This document shows positions 55,054 to 63,359 of a stretch of 64,000 nt of DNA, piece after piece. The position numbers were made by a program, and so were the translations under genes. Source of the stretch: Glaciecola sp028401415 (GTDB taxonomy: Bacteria > Pseudomonadota > Gammaproteobacteria > Enterobacterales > Alteromonadaceae). How positions within the stretch are numbered: the stretch's first letter is position 1; every line of letters starts with the position of its first letter. Where the stretch lies: the NCBI RefSeq assembly GCF_028401415.2, contig NZ_CP171821.2, positions 310,001-374,000 of the forward strand, given 5' to 3'. The notes beneath the pieces are model-generated. The model saw nothing but the letters and a program-made list of their open reading frames with translations. It was not told where the DNA came from and ran no database searches.

Positions 55054-55643
55054 TGGAAAAGCCTTCTGTAGATGAAGCCATATTTGTTGCCCTTCAAAGC
55101 TTTGAAGAAATTAATCGCGATATTTTGCAAAATCGCTCGCATTCTCAACCCAATACGGAGCTTGCAGCAACATTAAGCTTTAGCGACATTGTGGATTGCG
55201 TGTGCAATCCACTCAGTGAAACAAGTCAAAATAGGCTGAAGCTGATTAACACAAATTTGGACTACAGACGGAAATATCGATTTGTAGTGAAACAAGTAGC
55301 TGCCTTTGAAAGCCCTGAGCAGCTAGCCGCCAGTACAAAAGAGCAAATCATGTCTCGTCAACAAGATGGCTTTGCGATTGTCGTTGACGATATGGGTGAT
55401 GGCAATGTGATGGTGATGCTATCTTTGGCAAACTTCGCTGATTCAAGCTCGGACATTACTGAGAACGATGGTGCGACTAAACGTTCGCAAAAGGCGCACA
55501 TACATTGCGAAGGCCAGCAAAACATTGAGATTATTCACATGCATTTAGACGATCAAGGCAGATACATCGCGGTTTTAGAACAACACAGTCCCGCCGCAAG
55601 TTTATTGGTGAAATCGGATACCCATTTGTATGTTACGCATTGA
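55050..55643 (+). CDS. Unrecognised small cytosolic protein of the kinase locus
   Basis: A 197-aa protein with no signal peptide, membrane segment or recognised family. The N-terminal half is helical (SVDEAIFVALQSFEEINRDI), the C-terminal half beta-rich (GDGNVMVMLSLANF, IHCEGQQNIEIIHMHLDDQG). Two consecutive ATGs begin it, overlapping the preceding stop (ATGA). Translational coupling is the only functional clue. Confidence 0.65.
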   Translation: MMEKPSVDEAIFVALQSFEEINRDILQNRSHSQPNTELAATLSFSDIVDCVCNPLSETSQNRLKLINTNLDYRRKYRFVVKQVAAFESPEQLAASTKEQIMSRQQDGFAIVVDDMGDGNVMVMLSLANFADSSSDITENDGATKRSQKAHIHCEGQQNIEIIHMHLDDQGRYIAVLEQHSPAASLLVKSDTHLYVTH

Positions 55644-55693
55644 CACCTTTGGCACGGGTTTGCCTTTAAAAAAGCGAAGGCTTAACTCATTTT

Positions 55694-57085
55694 ATGAATA
55701 GTCGTGCTGATGAGACCAAGCTCGCCCATGTGTTCATAGCAAGTACCGCAGGTCTTGTTTCAATCAGTGCAATTGCACAGCGAAATGGGCAGTCATTGCC
55801 TTCACTTGTCACCATAGCCGGTGGTTCCAAAGTTGCCTCAATTACGGCTTCTTATCGTCAATTCGTAGCCAAAGATACCAGCCCGCTTCCAGACTACTTT
55901 GATGATGACAGTTATCATATGGTTATCAGCCAAGATATTCATCATGGTGAGAGTTGGCAGCTCGCCTGCAGCACGGCGCACCTTTTACATCAGCAATCCT
56001 GCCTTGGAGACGCAAATGTCATGCAAGGGGACACCATCATCATTGCCAGCGGAACCATTGATGCTGCTTCTCATTTTGCGAAAGGCATTGGGGCTAATTT
56101 TAGCGCTCGACGCGCATATGGTGGAGTCGGCGTTGTTACTCATTTGGCACAAAAGTGTTTACGGGCTCAGGCTCAGGTGAGGCAATGGCAGCAAATGCAC
56201 TGTGATGTGATAGTGCTAGTGCCGGAAGCCAATTATAGACAGCCACTCCCCGATATCGCTTTCCCGCTTATGCCCGTGGCCTCAATGCAGGATGTGAAGC
56301 GCTGTTTGTCAGATAAGAATATAATCACTTGGGCAGATTCGGATGTATCGCTTGTGCAGGAATCTGTTGGGAGTTCTTCAAACCAAATAAAGCCATCAAC
56401 CTTACTGCTACCACTTGCAGAATTTGGTGCGGCCCTGGCCTCAAGATCGAGAACCGCTCTTGAGACTAAATGGACACCTGCAAGTAGTGCAAATGGGACG
56501 ATGAAAAAATATGCCCGAATGCTTGTCATGGCGTTTATGTTTTTGTTTTCGATCGGCTTTATCAGCCAGTTTTTATTTAAAGAGGCTCGTCCACCCAATA
56601 TAGCGCTAAGCTACTCCCTGAATGGTTTAGGTGAGCATGCTCAGCCGAGTAACAACAGCGATATGACGATGGACACCATTACGGTTGAACCCATTGTTAT
56701 TAATTATGAGCCCAGTGCCATTGTGCAACTGCAAACGTTGGAGCTGTCGAAATTAGATGATTTATACATTGATTTTCAATTTTTCGAAAAAGCGCCTCAA
56801 GACGCATATTTAGTGACTGACTCATACGCACTGATAAAGCTTGCGCGGATAGGTGAAGACGGTGCGAGCTTTCGCATCCCCATACCAAGCTGGCAAAAGG
56901 CCGACCGTCATTACACGCTTATGGCCATGCAAACTGTCATGGATGAAAGTGACGAGCAAAGTCTCAGGCATTATCTTGAAACGCTTCACGAGCAATCCCT
57001 CAAACCTGACGCAATTAACCTTTCAACCTGGACCAACAAACAAGGCTATTCGGTAAAGTTTGTTGAGCAATCATTAATTCGATAG
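55694..57085 (+). CDS. Membrane protein with a divergent Lon (S16)-like N-terminal domain
   Basis: A 463-aa protein. Residues about 10-208 lack obvious family matches, but the order of motifs resembles the Lon proteolytic domain. HHGESWQLACSTAHLL (Ser87) aligns with the GPSAG motif holding the Lon nucleophile, VVTHLAQKCLRAQ (Lys154) with GGLKEKLLAA holding the Lon Lys, and VIVLVPEANYRQPLPD and LMPVASMQDVKRCL with the terminal strands and helix. A membrane segment (about 274-294) and a periplasmic beta-rich C terminus follow. It lies 50 nt downstream of the previous gene. A protease activity is inference; a scaffolding use of the fold is equally possible. Confidence 0.6.
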   Translation: MNSRADETKLAHVFIASTAGLVSISAIAQRNGQSLPSLVTIAGGSKVASITASYRQFVAKDTSPLPDYFDDDSYHMVISQDIHHGESWQLACSTAHLLHQQSCLGDANVMQGDTIIIASGTIDAASHFAKGIGANFSARRAYGGVGVVTHLAQKCLRAQAQVRQWQQMHCDVIVLVPEANYRQPLPDIAFPLMPVASMQDVKRCLSDKNIITWADSDVSLVQESVGSSSNQIKPSTLLLPLAEFGAALASRSRTALETKWTPASSANGTMKKYARMLVMAFMFLFSIGFISQFLFKEARPPNIALSYSLNGLGEHAQPSNNSDMTMDTITVEPIVINYEPSAIVQLQTLELSKLDDLYIDFQFFEKAPQDAYLVTDSYALIKLARIGEDGASFRIPIPSWQKADRHYTLMAMQTVMDESDEQSLRHYLETLHEQSLKPDAINLSTWTNKQGYSVKFVEQSLIR

Positions 57086-57233
57086 TTTTATTTATCCAAT
57101 GAATCTCGATAGTTGACCGTTTTGGATTGTCTTGTATTTTGTAACACCATTTCGGACTGATCTACACTTTGTCAAAGATTAACAGTGTTTAACAGGTGTT
57201 TATTATTTAACTGTATTTACTGAGGACTAATTT

Positions 57234-57477
57234 ATGCACGTTTCATTAACGCCAGAGCTTGAGCAACTCGTAAAAAAAACAGGTCGAAAGCGGTCTTTAC
57301 AACTCATCGAGTGAAGTTGTGAGAGAGGCCCTCAGACTTTTCAATGAACAGCAGCAATATAAGAAAAAAGTAGAAGTCTTGAGGGCTAAGTTAGAAGTTG
57401 CTGAAAACAGTCCCATCTTGGAATCGTTTTCTATGGACGACTTAATTGCTGAGCTCGATAAAGAAGGGCGGTCGTAA
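57234..57477 (+). pseudogene. parD-type antitoxin gene, frameshifted in an A8 run
   Basis: The ATG reading frame begins MHVSLTPELEQLVKK and stops after 26 codons. Dropping one A from the run at 57272-57279 restores a full ParD/CopG-like antitoxin (ribbon-helix-helix start, then NSSSEVVREALRLFNEQQQ and a C-terminal DDLIAELDKEGRS), ending at 57477. This length is typical of ParD. Either a real inactivating frameshift, slippery-run recoding, or a sequencing artefact. A parE remnant follows after 5 nt. Confidence 0.75.
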
Positions 57478-57482
57478 TTATT

Positions 57483-57788
57483 GTGGATTATAAATTGCGG
57501 CAAAGTGCCATGGAAGATATCAAAGAAATTGCTCGATATACCTCTTCTAAATTTGGCGTTGCACAACGAGACAAATATCTTTTCGGCTTGGAAGCTCACT
57601 TTAAAAAAATTTCGTCCACGGCAACAAAATACAAAACTAGAAGTGATATATAGCAGGGCTTATATTGCGCTTCATACGAGCAGCACATTGTCTTTTTTAA
57701 AATCACTCCAAGCTTTATAGACATACTTGCGGTCTTACACAATTGAATGTTACCTGAAAGCCATTTAGATAGCAGGGTTCAAGATTAG
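57483..57788 (+). pseudogene. parE-type toxin gene, broken
   Basis: From a GTG, VDYKLRQSAMEDIKEIARYT and KFGVAQRDKYLFGLEAHF match the ParE N-terminal half. The frame ends at a TAG after about 57 codons. The C-terminal half continues in another frame (GLYCASYEQHIVFFKITPSF, then IDILAVLHN), and an in-frame TGA (57744-57746) interrupts before MLPESHLDSRVQD. At least one frameshift and one nonsense change make it a decayed toxin, consistent with loss of its antitoxin. Confidence 0.75.
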
Positions 57789-58380
57789 CTTTCTGCACCT
57801 CGATTACGCTCAATAATCAATATCAAACGACCGTGAAGTCCTCTATTATCGGTCATATTGGATTTTCCAACTTCACTTCCCTAAAGCCGACATTGAACCT
57901 TGTTTCGATAACGAACTATATAAGGACCAAAATGTAAGTTAGTTTTCTGATATTTGATCTGCAAAGATAATGAGCGGACAGTCGAGCTTGAAGACCCAAG
58001 TTTCTCAAAGTTTAGATGGCGGACGCTGATTCTTGGCTTCATCAATGCTTTTTTTCAACTAAAACTTAAGGGCTTCAGTAAGCAAAGCCATCATTCAGAG
58101 ATACTTTCTTTTTGTTCATCAAAGAAATTAAGTGAGCTTGTATTTTTTTGCGCAAAAAAGGTTAAGGAGTACTCAAAGTGTAAAGCCTTCTCATATATTC
58201 AAGAACATGACCTAATCGCTCACTTATCACCTCAGAGCACGTCTTTAATTTAAACAAAACAATATAGCTGGCAATAAGTTATACAATTTGATAGTTCTAT
58301 ATAAAGTATAAATACGAGACGACTTCGGGTAGAAAAATGACCCAATCGCTGACTATTAAATTATGTGCCAAGGAGGAAAA
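57789..58380. other. AT-rich accessory intergenic region
   Basis: About 590 bp with composition clearly richer in A and T than the flanking operons. A 99-codon frame starts at a TTG (57954) but lacks a ribosome-binding site and family resemblance. GCCAAGGAGG before 58381 is the ribosome-binding site of the next gene. I see nothing else supportable. Confidence 0.5.
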
Positions 58381-58818
58381 ATGAAAGTTACTAAGATCGA
58401 AAACATTGATGTAAAGGGAATAGCCGTCAGGACTGATAACTTATCAGAAATGGGCTCTACTACAGCTAAAATTGGCCCTATGTGGGAAAAGTTTTATTCA
58501 GAAATAGCTCCTTCGCTAAAGGATGGAGCAAATGTTTATGGTCTCTATACAAACTACGAATCAGATCACAACGGAACTTTCGATGTTGTAGCTTGTTCGG
58601 ACAATATAGAAGCACAAAATGTTTCTAGCTACCAAATTCAAGCTGGTAACTATTTGGTGTTCAAGGGCTCGGGTCAAATGCCTCAAGTCGTCATTGAGTT
58701 GTGGCAGCAAGTTTGGAAATACTTCGAATTGCCAAGTAACCACCATAAAAGAGCATTCAATACAGATTTCGAACTCTACAAAAGCGAAACCGAAGTTGAG
58801 CTTTTTATCTCCGTTTAG
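58381..58818 (+). CDS. GyrI-like / AraC-type effector-binding domain protein
   Basis: A 145-aa stand-alone effector-binding domain: VTKIENIDVKGIAVRTDN at the start, IGPMWEKFYSEIAP, VYGLYTNYESDHNGTFDVVAC, and YLVFKGSGQMPQVVIELWQQVWKYF. Such domains bind small hydrophobic cations in BmrR/Rob-like regulators or inhibit gyrase as GyrI. No DNA-binding domain is attached. A strong AAGGAGG lies before the ATG. It is the cargo of the first attC-type cassette; the attC-like site begins 19 nt after its stop. Confidence 0.82.
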   Translation: MKVTKIENIDVKGIAVRTDNLSEMGSTTAKIGPMWEKFYSEIAPSLKDGANVYGLYTNYESDHNGTFDVVACSDNIEAQNVSSYQIQAGNYLVFKGSGQMPQVVIELWQQVWKYFELPSNHHKRAFNTDFELYKSETEVELFISV

Positions 58819-58836
58819 GGTGGCACATAATAAGGC

Positions 58837-58935
58837 GCTTAACACGTGTGTCACTGCGTGCCACACTGGGACACAAACGCAGCGGTGCTTCGCAATGATA
58901 CCGCTGCATTTGTGCCCGTTAGCTTAGCGTTAGGC
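58837..58935 (+). other. Integron attC-like recombination site 1
   Basis: A 99-bp imperfect palindrome between GCTTAAC (58837-58843, RYYYAAC) and GTTAGGC (58929-58935, GTTRRRY). Inner arms GGGACACAAACGCAGCGGT (58868-58886) and ACCGCTGCATTTGTGCCC (58900-58917) pair with one bulged A and one mismatch, the extrahelical-base pattern of attC. The next gene starts 4 nt later, as in cassettes. Confidence 0.75.
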
Positions 58936-58938
58936 ATT

Positions 58939-59325
58939 ATGAAAACAATTGTTTACTATTTGGGACTAGCTGCATTATTCACGCACGAATTAGATGCCGT
59001 TTTAAATATGGAGTGGCGTTTATTGTTTCACCTTCGCGCGCTTCCAGATCCGGCGGCAAGCAATATTTTTATCGCATTGCACTTACCTCTTTTTTTCGCA
59101 TTTTTCTATTTCGGTCATCACAAAATACTAAAAATCAGAGAAAGGTTTAGGCTAATCGTTGCTGTCTTTTTGGTTATTCATAGCGGTTTGCATTTTAACC
59201 TCTCAGACCACGAGCTTTATCAATTCAATAGCATTATTTCCAACGCATATATTTATGGTGCGGCACTATGTGGGGTTACATTTATAATATTGTCTTGGAT
59301 ACATCGAAGGGAGAATGATGCCTAA
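58939..59325 (+). CDS. Small four-helix membrane protein, cassette-borne
   Basis: A 128-aa hydrophobic protein with about four membrane segments (around 1-16, 42-60, 72-90, 101-119). The motif LFTHELDAVLNMEWRLLF near the N terminus carries a His/Glu/Asp/Trp cluster and resembles small uncharacterised integral membrane families; I do not assign one. The ATG follows the attC-like site by 3 nt, while the stop codon TAA lies inside the GCCTAAC core of the next attC-like site, as is usual for integron cassettes. Confidence 0.75.
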   Translation: MKTIVYYLGLAALFTHELDAVLNMEWRLLFHLRALPDPAASNIFIALHLPLFFAFFYFGHHKILKIRERFRLIVAVFLVIHSGLHFNLSDHELYQFNSIISNAYIYGAALCGVTFIILSWIHRRENDA

Positions 59326-59450
59326 CAAAGGCCTGATGGCACTCGCTGGCGCGACTTCGGACACCCAATTTGTTGTGCAATTTGCATTTCGCTACGCTGC
59401 ATTATTACAAATTGCACAACAAATCATGCGCCGCATAGGCCGGTGTTGAG
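59320..59450 (+). other. Integron attC-like recombination site 2
   Basis: Starts with GCCTAAC (59320-59326), which contains the preceding stop codon. A perfect 17-bp inverted repeat ATTTGTTGTGCAATTTG (59368-59384) pairs with 59408-59424, and GGCCT/AGGCC outer arms are present. The right core GTTGAGA (about 59444-59450) departs from GTTRRRY at the last base, so this site may be worn. Confidence 0.6.
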
Positions 59451-59636
59451 AGTGTAGAATTAATCGTTTTTCACAGTAAATTTGTCGCCTAAGATCATTA
59501 TTTGATTTTCTCTTTGTGTTCCTCAAGATGTCAGCTATCAATTTGGGTTTTGGATAATTTCGTTTGTGAACAGGCTGCGGATGCGGATAGTCGCTTTTTG
59601 TGTGTGAGATGGGCGTAATTACACGTTTGGAGATGG

Positions 59637-60400
59637 CTATTGCAGCGCATTCCTTAATTTTTCAATGTTATGCACTAAACAGTACATCTTCCATTGAGCA
59701 TTTACGTTGGTTTTTCCACGTAAGGTAAAGTAATTTATCTTTTTATTGATGGCGATGTTAGCAAACACAGGCTCCACACAGCCTGAGCGTTTACTGTACT
59801 GCTCACGGCCTTTTTTACTGTCTATTTTATCTTTCATTTGCTGAATTAACGCCACATTTTTGGTGGGAGGTGCACCGCTTCTAAGAGATACTTGCCTGCC
59901 TCGTTTGTTAGGGGCATTGCGCATACATCGCGTTTGCATTGGGCAGGCTTTGCAGTGGTTGAGATAGCCTTCAAACTTCTAATAATAGTGGCCTTCACTT
60001 AGGTGTGGCTTTTTAGAAGATAGCCACATTGGCTTGCCGGCTGGACAACTACAAGTCATGGCGTCGCGGTCGAAGTGAAAGTCTTTCGGTGTGAAGAGTT
60101 TGTCTTTTGTTAGGTTGCGTTGTTTGCGTCTAGTTTGTTGATGTTTTTGATAGGTTTTACTGTGTTGAAACAGTGGATTTCGAGAGCGGAAACCGGTATC
60201 GGCGATGCAACTGTCGATACGTTTATCGTGCAAGAATCTTAGGTTATCTTTACTATGAAATCCGCTATCAGCAGTGAGCTTGGCATCTTGTAAAGCCCCT
60301 TGCTTACCCATGTTTTCAAGGGTTTGTTCAAGCTGTTCAACAGCAGGTTGCAGTGTTTGTTGCTCGTTGATAGCCCCCTGAAGGTGGGGCTGGATAAATT
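59637..60400 (-). pseudogene. IS1182-type transposase remnant
   Basis: On the minus strand a reading frame encodes the C-terminal half of an IS1182/IS5-like DDE transposase: KLTADSGFHSKDNLRFLHD, CPAGKPMW, and after an in-frame TAG (59979-59981) KFEGYLNHCKACPMQTRC with YFTLRGKTNVNAQW at the end. The N-terminal half is missing; the frame is open up to about 60455, but the portion beyond about 60385 cannot be assigned surely. It is dead through truncation plus a nonsense codon. IS ends were not identified. It separates the second cassette from relBE. Confidence 0.8.
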
Positions 60401-60450
60401 TTACAGTCTCGTTAGGTACTTTAGAGTGAAAATTAGATTTAAGGACGTTT

Positions 60451-60474
60451 TGACGCTACAATGTTGTAGCGTCA
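60451..60474. promoter_or_regulatory. Palindromic operator of the relBE-like module
   Basis: GACGCTACAATGTTGTAGCG with its flanking bases forms a perfect inverted repeat with 11-bp arms around a central TG. It ends 19 nt before the antitoxin ATG, in the position of an antitoxin-bound autoregulatory operator. Confidence 0.75.
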
Positions 60475-60493
60475 CTTAATTAAGGACTTATCC

Positions 60494-60727
60494 ATGAGTA
60501 CTTTATCAAAACGATCAACTGTCTATTTCGAGCCAGCAATTCATAATGCTCTGAAGCTGCGGGCAGCATCATCAGATACCTCAATATCAGAACTGATTGA
60601 TGAGGCAGTTAGACTTCTCATGAAGGAAGATCAAGAAGATTTGTCTGCTGTGAGACAAAGGGTCAAAGAACCTGAAATTTCCTATGAGGACTTGCTAAAC
60701 ATTTTGGAAGCTGATGGAAAAATATAG
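60494..60727 (+). CDS. RelB/CopG-type ribbon-helix-helix antitoxin
   Basis: A 77-aa protein. The N-terminal ribbon-helix-helix (STVYFEPAIHNALKLRAASSDTSISELIDEAVRLLM, about 8-43) would dimerise on DNA. The acidic C-terminal tail (EDLSAVRQRVKEPEISYEDL) wraps the toxin in this class. TTAAGGAC lies before the ATG. It overlaps the toxin gene by 14 nt. A perfect palindromic operator lies just upstream, implying autoregulation. Confidence 0.88.
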   Translation: MSTLSKRSTVYFEPAIHNALKLRAASSDTSISELIDEAVRLLMKEDQEDLSAVRQRVKEPEISYEDLLNILEADGKI

Positions 60728-60977
60728 CGTCACTTTCAAGAAATCTGTTGCTAAAGATTTTAGAACAATCCCCAAGTCAGACATTAAAAAGATCCTCGCA
60801 AAAATTGACTCATTAGCTGAAAACCCGCGAAGAGATGGAGCAACTAAACTGAGTGGACACGACTTGTATCGTATCCGTCAAGGCCTCTATAGAATAATTT
60901 ATGAAATCCGAGAAAACGAGCTTGTAGTACAGGTTATAAAAGTCGGGCATCGCTCTGATGTTTATAAACGTACCTAA
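60714..60977 (+). CDS. RelE/ParE superfamily toxin
   Basis: An 87-aa basic protein of normal RelE length: YSVTFKKSVAKDFRTIPKSD at the N terminus, IDSLAENPRRDGATKLSG in the centre, and YRIRQGLYRIIYEIREN then VIKVGHRSDVYKR at the end. The basic and Tyr/Arg residues of ribosome-dependent RNases are present, so mRNA cleavage is likely. Intact, in contrast to the nearby parDE remnant. The stop codon lies inside an ACCTAAC core, so the module looks like an integron cassette; such cassettes often carry toxin-antitoxin pairs. Confidence 0.9.
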   Translation: MEKYSVTFKKSVAKDFRTIPKSDIKKILAKIDSLAENPRRDGATKLSGHDLYRIRQGLYRIIYEIRENELVVQVIKVGHRSDVYKRT

Positions 60978-61068
60978 CAACTCAATAAACTCGCTCGCGT
61001 TGCTCGCTGGGACGCAAACACGCGGGCCAGCTTCGCCATTATGCCCCATATGCATGCGCCTGTTATTG
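60972..61068 (+). other. Integron attC-like recombination site 3
   Basis: Begins ACCTAAC (60972-60978) holding the relE stop. The interior CTGGGACGCAAACACGCGG and GCTTCGCCATTATG echo site 1, and total length (97 bp to GTTATTG at 61062-61068) is almost the same. The right core is not a good GTTRRRY, and pairing is imperfect, so this is a weaker candidate. Confidence 0.5.
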
Positions 61069-61078
61069 AAAAGTTAAA

Positions 61079-61451
61079 TGTTCGCTTTTGGACAAAAGAT
61101 TTATTATGGACAAAGTCGCTCAACGGCTCCTTCACGTGCAAATGTGCTGAAGCTAACCCCAAACTACTCCCTAATTTCAAAACAAATGAAGCGGTCCAAA
61201 TCATTAATTTAAATGACCGCTTTAATCATTAACATCGTTTTTTCAGTCTGTGATATGTTGCTTTTTGACACAAAACGCGTCTATAGATGCATTCATGCTT
61301 ACATTATCGCAACGTATTCTCGTGACACGATTCGCTCATTATCAACCTTAGAATGCAAATAGCCATTTACTTTAAGCAATTAATTTCTTTCCTTAAAAAA
61401 ATCCCTCTAGCTGTTTCATAGTCCTTAGTAAGACCTTAATGAGGATTAAAT
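61079..61451. other. Intergenic region upstream of the lipoprotein operon
   Basis: About 370 bp, AT-rich, probably containing the promoter of the 61452 block. No palindrome, terminator or credible ORF was recognised; GAGGATT (61441-61447) before 61452 is a likely ribosome-binding site. Confidence 0.45.
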
Positions 61452-61985
61452 ATGCTTCGAATACAACATACTCTCAAGTGCTTGCTAGCGCTAGTGGCAA
61501 CATTTTTAGCAAGTGGATGCATGAACACCACGGCAGTTGCGCCTGCACCTGCCGAAAATGCCATCGCCGTAGGGCAGCGCATCGATCACGCTTGCCAACA
61601 GCAAGTGCTTGCGCGCGAACAAGCCATAAGAACCTCTCAGGCTCCCGCGCAGTTTTTGGCACTGGCCAATCAAGCCTCGAGCTGCCTAGACAATATACGA
61701 TTCCATCCTCAACACCCGGACACTGGTGCAGGTATGCGACTGAACGCACTGGCGCTTGTAAATTATGTCAAGGCAGGTGAATTGGATGCGGCTCAAAAGT
61801 CGCTTGTGCGATTTAAAAACCGCTTTAGAGAGCAGGATCTCGTTTTTTCTGATTACACCTCATTTATCGACACGGCTACTGCACTATTGCAAGCAGACAT
61901 CAGCAAAAGACAGCTAGCGATGCTGAACATTAATAGCACATTGCGTAGCGAGCTTAATCGAAAGCGCCAATGGTCAGTCAGATAG
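61452..61985 (+). CDS. Lipoprotein of the ExbB-like locus
   Basis: A 177-aa protein with a lipoprotein signal (CLLALVATFLASGC, lipidated Cys at about 23). The mature part is helical with two cysteines (DHACQQQ and SSCLDNI) that may pair, and resembles TPR-like helical hairpins (MRLNALALVNYVKAGELDAAQ). No family was recognised. It starts a same-strand run of five genes (11-, 42- and 1-nt junctions and onward), so it is probably the outer-membrane component of that assembly. Confidence 0.75.
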   Translation: MLRIQHTLKCLLALVATFLASGCMNTTAVAPAPAENAIAVGQRIDHACQQQVLAREQAIRTSQAPAQFLALANQASSCLDNIRFHPQHPDTGAGMRLNALALVNYVKAGELDAAQKSLVRFKNRFREQDLVFSDYTSFIDTATALLQADISKRQLAMLNINSTLRSELNRKRQWSVR

Positions 61986-61995
61986 GATATAAGCC

Positions 61996-62895
61996 ATGCA
62001 CATAATTAACCGTAAATTGAGTACACAAAAGCCCAGCATTGATTTAAAGCAAGCAGGTCGCCTTGCACTCGTTACTTGCTGCATTTATGCCTTTACACCT
62101 CTAGCTCAGGCAGAATCCTGGAACCCGGTTGCAGCAGAATCACTGATTGAACTGCCCGCTAACTTAATTGAAAAGCGCATACAGCAAGATTTTAATATGT
62201 CACCCATCGCGTCCGAGCTGCTGAGCATTGAGCAGTCAATCGCAGAGCAAAGCGCACAGATTAAAGCGGTTCAGACACTTGTTGCTGATAGCGCTTCAAC
62301 AGAAATGATTCAGGAGAAGGTAGATCTTGTTCAGCTTAAATCTAATTTTTTAGATGATATGCAAGCAGGGCACGAACTTCGAGAAAAGGCCTTGATGCAG
62401 AAAATCGACATCTATCAGTCGGTGCTGGATAAAATGTATGACGCTTCCAATCGAGAGAAAAACGAAGCGACCTATCAACTAAAGCAGCAACAAGAGGCAG
62501 CGCGTTTGCGCATGGAGAAGGTAATGGCGCAGGTGGATGAAACACTGAGTGCCCAAGGTTACACCGAGCAAAGTCCATACGCGGATGAATTCGCAAAAAA
62601 CTTATCAAAGATTGAACAGCTTAAAGACGCGATTAATCAGCATCAAGCTAGTTTGGCTGCGACAGTTGACGGAGTTGAGGTAAGCAGTGAAGAGTATGTA
62701 AGACAACTTCTTATCCAATCTGCATCGGAGCAATCTCTGCTTGATCAAGAAGGACTCATGCTTAGCTATATGTCTAAGTTAGTTGCGCTTGACGCTCAAG
62801 CACTTGAATACGCGATCAGTGAACAAAACGACGATAACAGCGTGCTCAATACACCAATGACAACGCCAGCCAACTCGGTAGAGCTTTTTTTATGA
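61996..62895 (+). CDS. Exported coiled-coil protein of the ExbB-like locus
   Basis: A 299-aa protein with a basic N-terminal stretch and a signal sequence (about 22-39, GRLALVTCCIYAFTPLAQA), then an almost wholly helical mature region rich in Gln, Glu, Ala and Lys, predicted to be coiled coil (about 60-250). The architecture recalls DUF3450 proteins, which accompany ExbB/ExbD/TonB genes, but I see no specific signature. It lies 11 nt after the lipoprotein gene. A periplasmic rod or spacer role is plausible. Confidence 0.75.
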   Translation: MHIINRKLSTQKPSIDLKQAGRLALVTCCIYAFTPLAQAESWNPVAAESLIELPANLIEKRIQQDFNMSPIASELLSIEQSIAEQSAQIKAVQTLVADSASTEMIQEKVDLVQLKSNFLDDMQAGHELREKALMQKIDIYQSVLDKMYDASNREKNEATYQLKQQQEAARLRMEKVMAQVDETLSAQGYTEQSPYADEFAKNLSKIEQLKDAINQHQASLAATVDGVEVSSEEYVRQLLIQSASEQSLLDQEGLMLSYMSKLVALDAQALEYAISEQNDDNSVLNTPMTTPANSVELFL

Positions 62896-62936
62896 GCAGG
62901 CGTTTTATCGTCGCACCAGTACACAAGGATTAAACT

Positions 62937-63359
62937 ATGAAAAGCATCAGTCTTACCAATACACTTCGCACTCTTGCCGTATTAGCAATATTTAGCACCA
63001 GTAGTTTTGTTTGTGCCAATACGAATACTGATACAAACATTCTTTCGCTTTCAAACCTTGAGCGAGAGCGCAGCGCATTAATCGCAGATATGCTCGACTT
63101 AAGCTTATCTTTCGACCAACGTCATGAAAAATTGTCTAAACGCCAGCGACAGCTTACGGATATGGAACGTATGGTGATGCGAGATGAACGACTGCTTAGC
63201 TCGACCAACTTTGCGGTAAAACGCGCTTTTAACGAATATGAACTCACGTTTTTAGTCCATGCAGGTGCAGAGAATCAACAAAGCGCAAGCGCTCAGTGGC
63301 TTGATATGATTGATTTTGATAGCGCTAGCGTGCTCAACGCGAAAGTAGGTCGTCGCTAA
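62937..63359 (+). CDS. Small exported helical protein of the ExbB-like locus
   Basis: A 140-aa protein with a cleavable signal (about 1-27, ending SFVCA) and a charged helical mature domain (SLSNLERERSALIADMLDLS, RQRQLTDMERMVMRDERLL). No family was recognised. The stop TAA shares a base with the next ATG (TAATG), tying its synthesis to the channel-like protein. Confidence 0.7.
   Translation: MKSISLTNTLRTLAVLAIFSTSSFVCANTNTDTNILSLSNLERERSALIADMLDLSLSFDQRHEKLSKRQRQLTDMERMVMRDERLLSSTNFAVKRAFNEYELTFLVHAGAENQQSASAQWLDMIDFDSASVLNAKVGRR

Noticed and set aside
57954..58253. 99-codon open frame starting at a TTG in the accessory intergenic region
   Set aside because: No ribosome-binding site, no recognisable motif and an implausible residue mix; likely chance in AT-rich DNA.
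60411..60417. GTTAGGT as the left boundary (attC right core) of the relBE cassette
   Set aside because: It matches GTTRRRY but falls in the open frame that continues the transposase remnant and has no paired arm, so coincidence cannot be excluded.
61439..61780. 113-codon frame overlapping the lipoprotein gene
   Set aside because: Another frame of the lipoprotein gene; Arg/His/Ser-rich with no signal or family resemblance.
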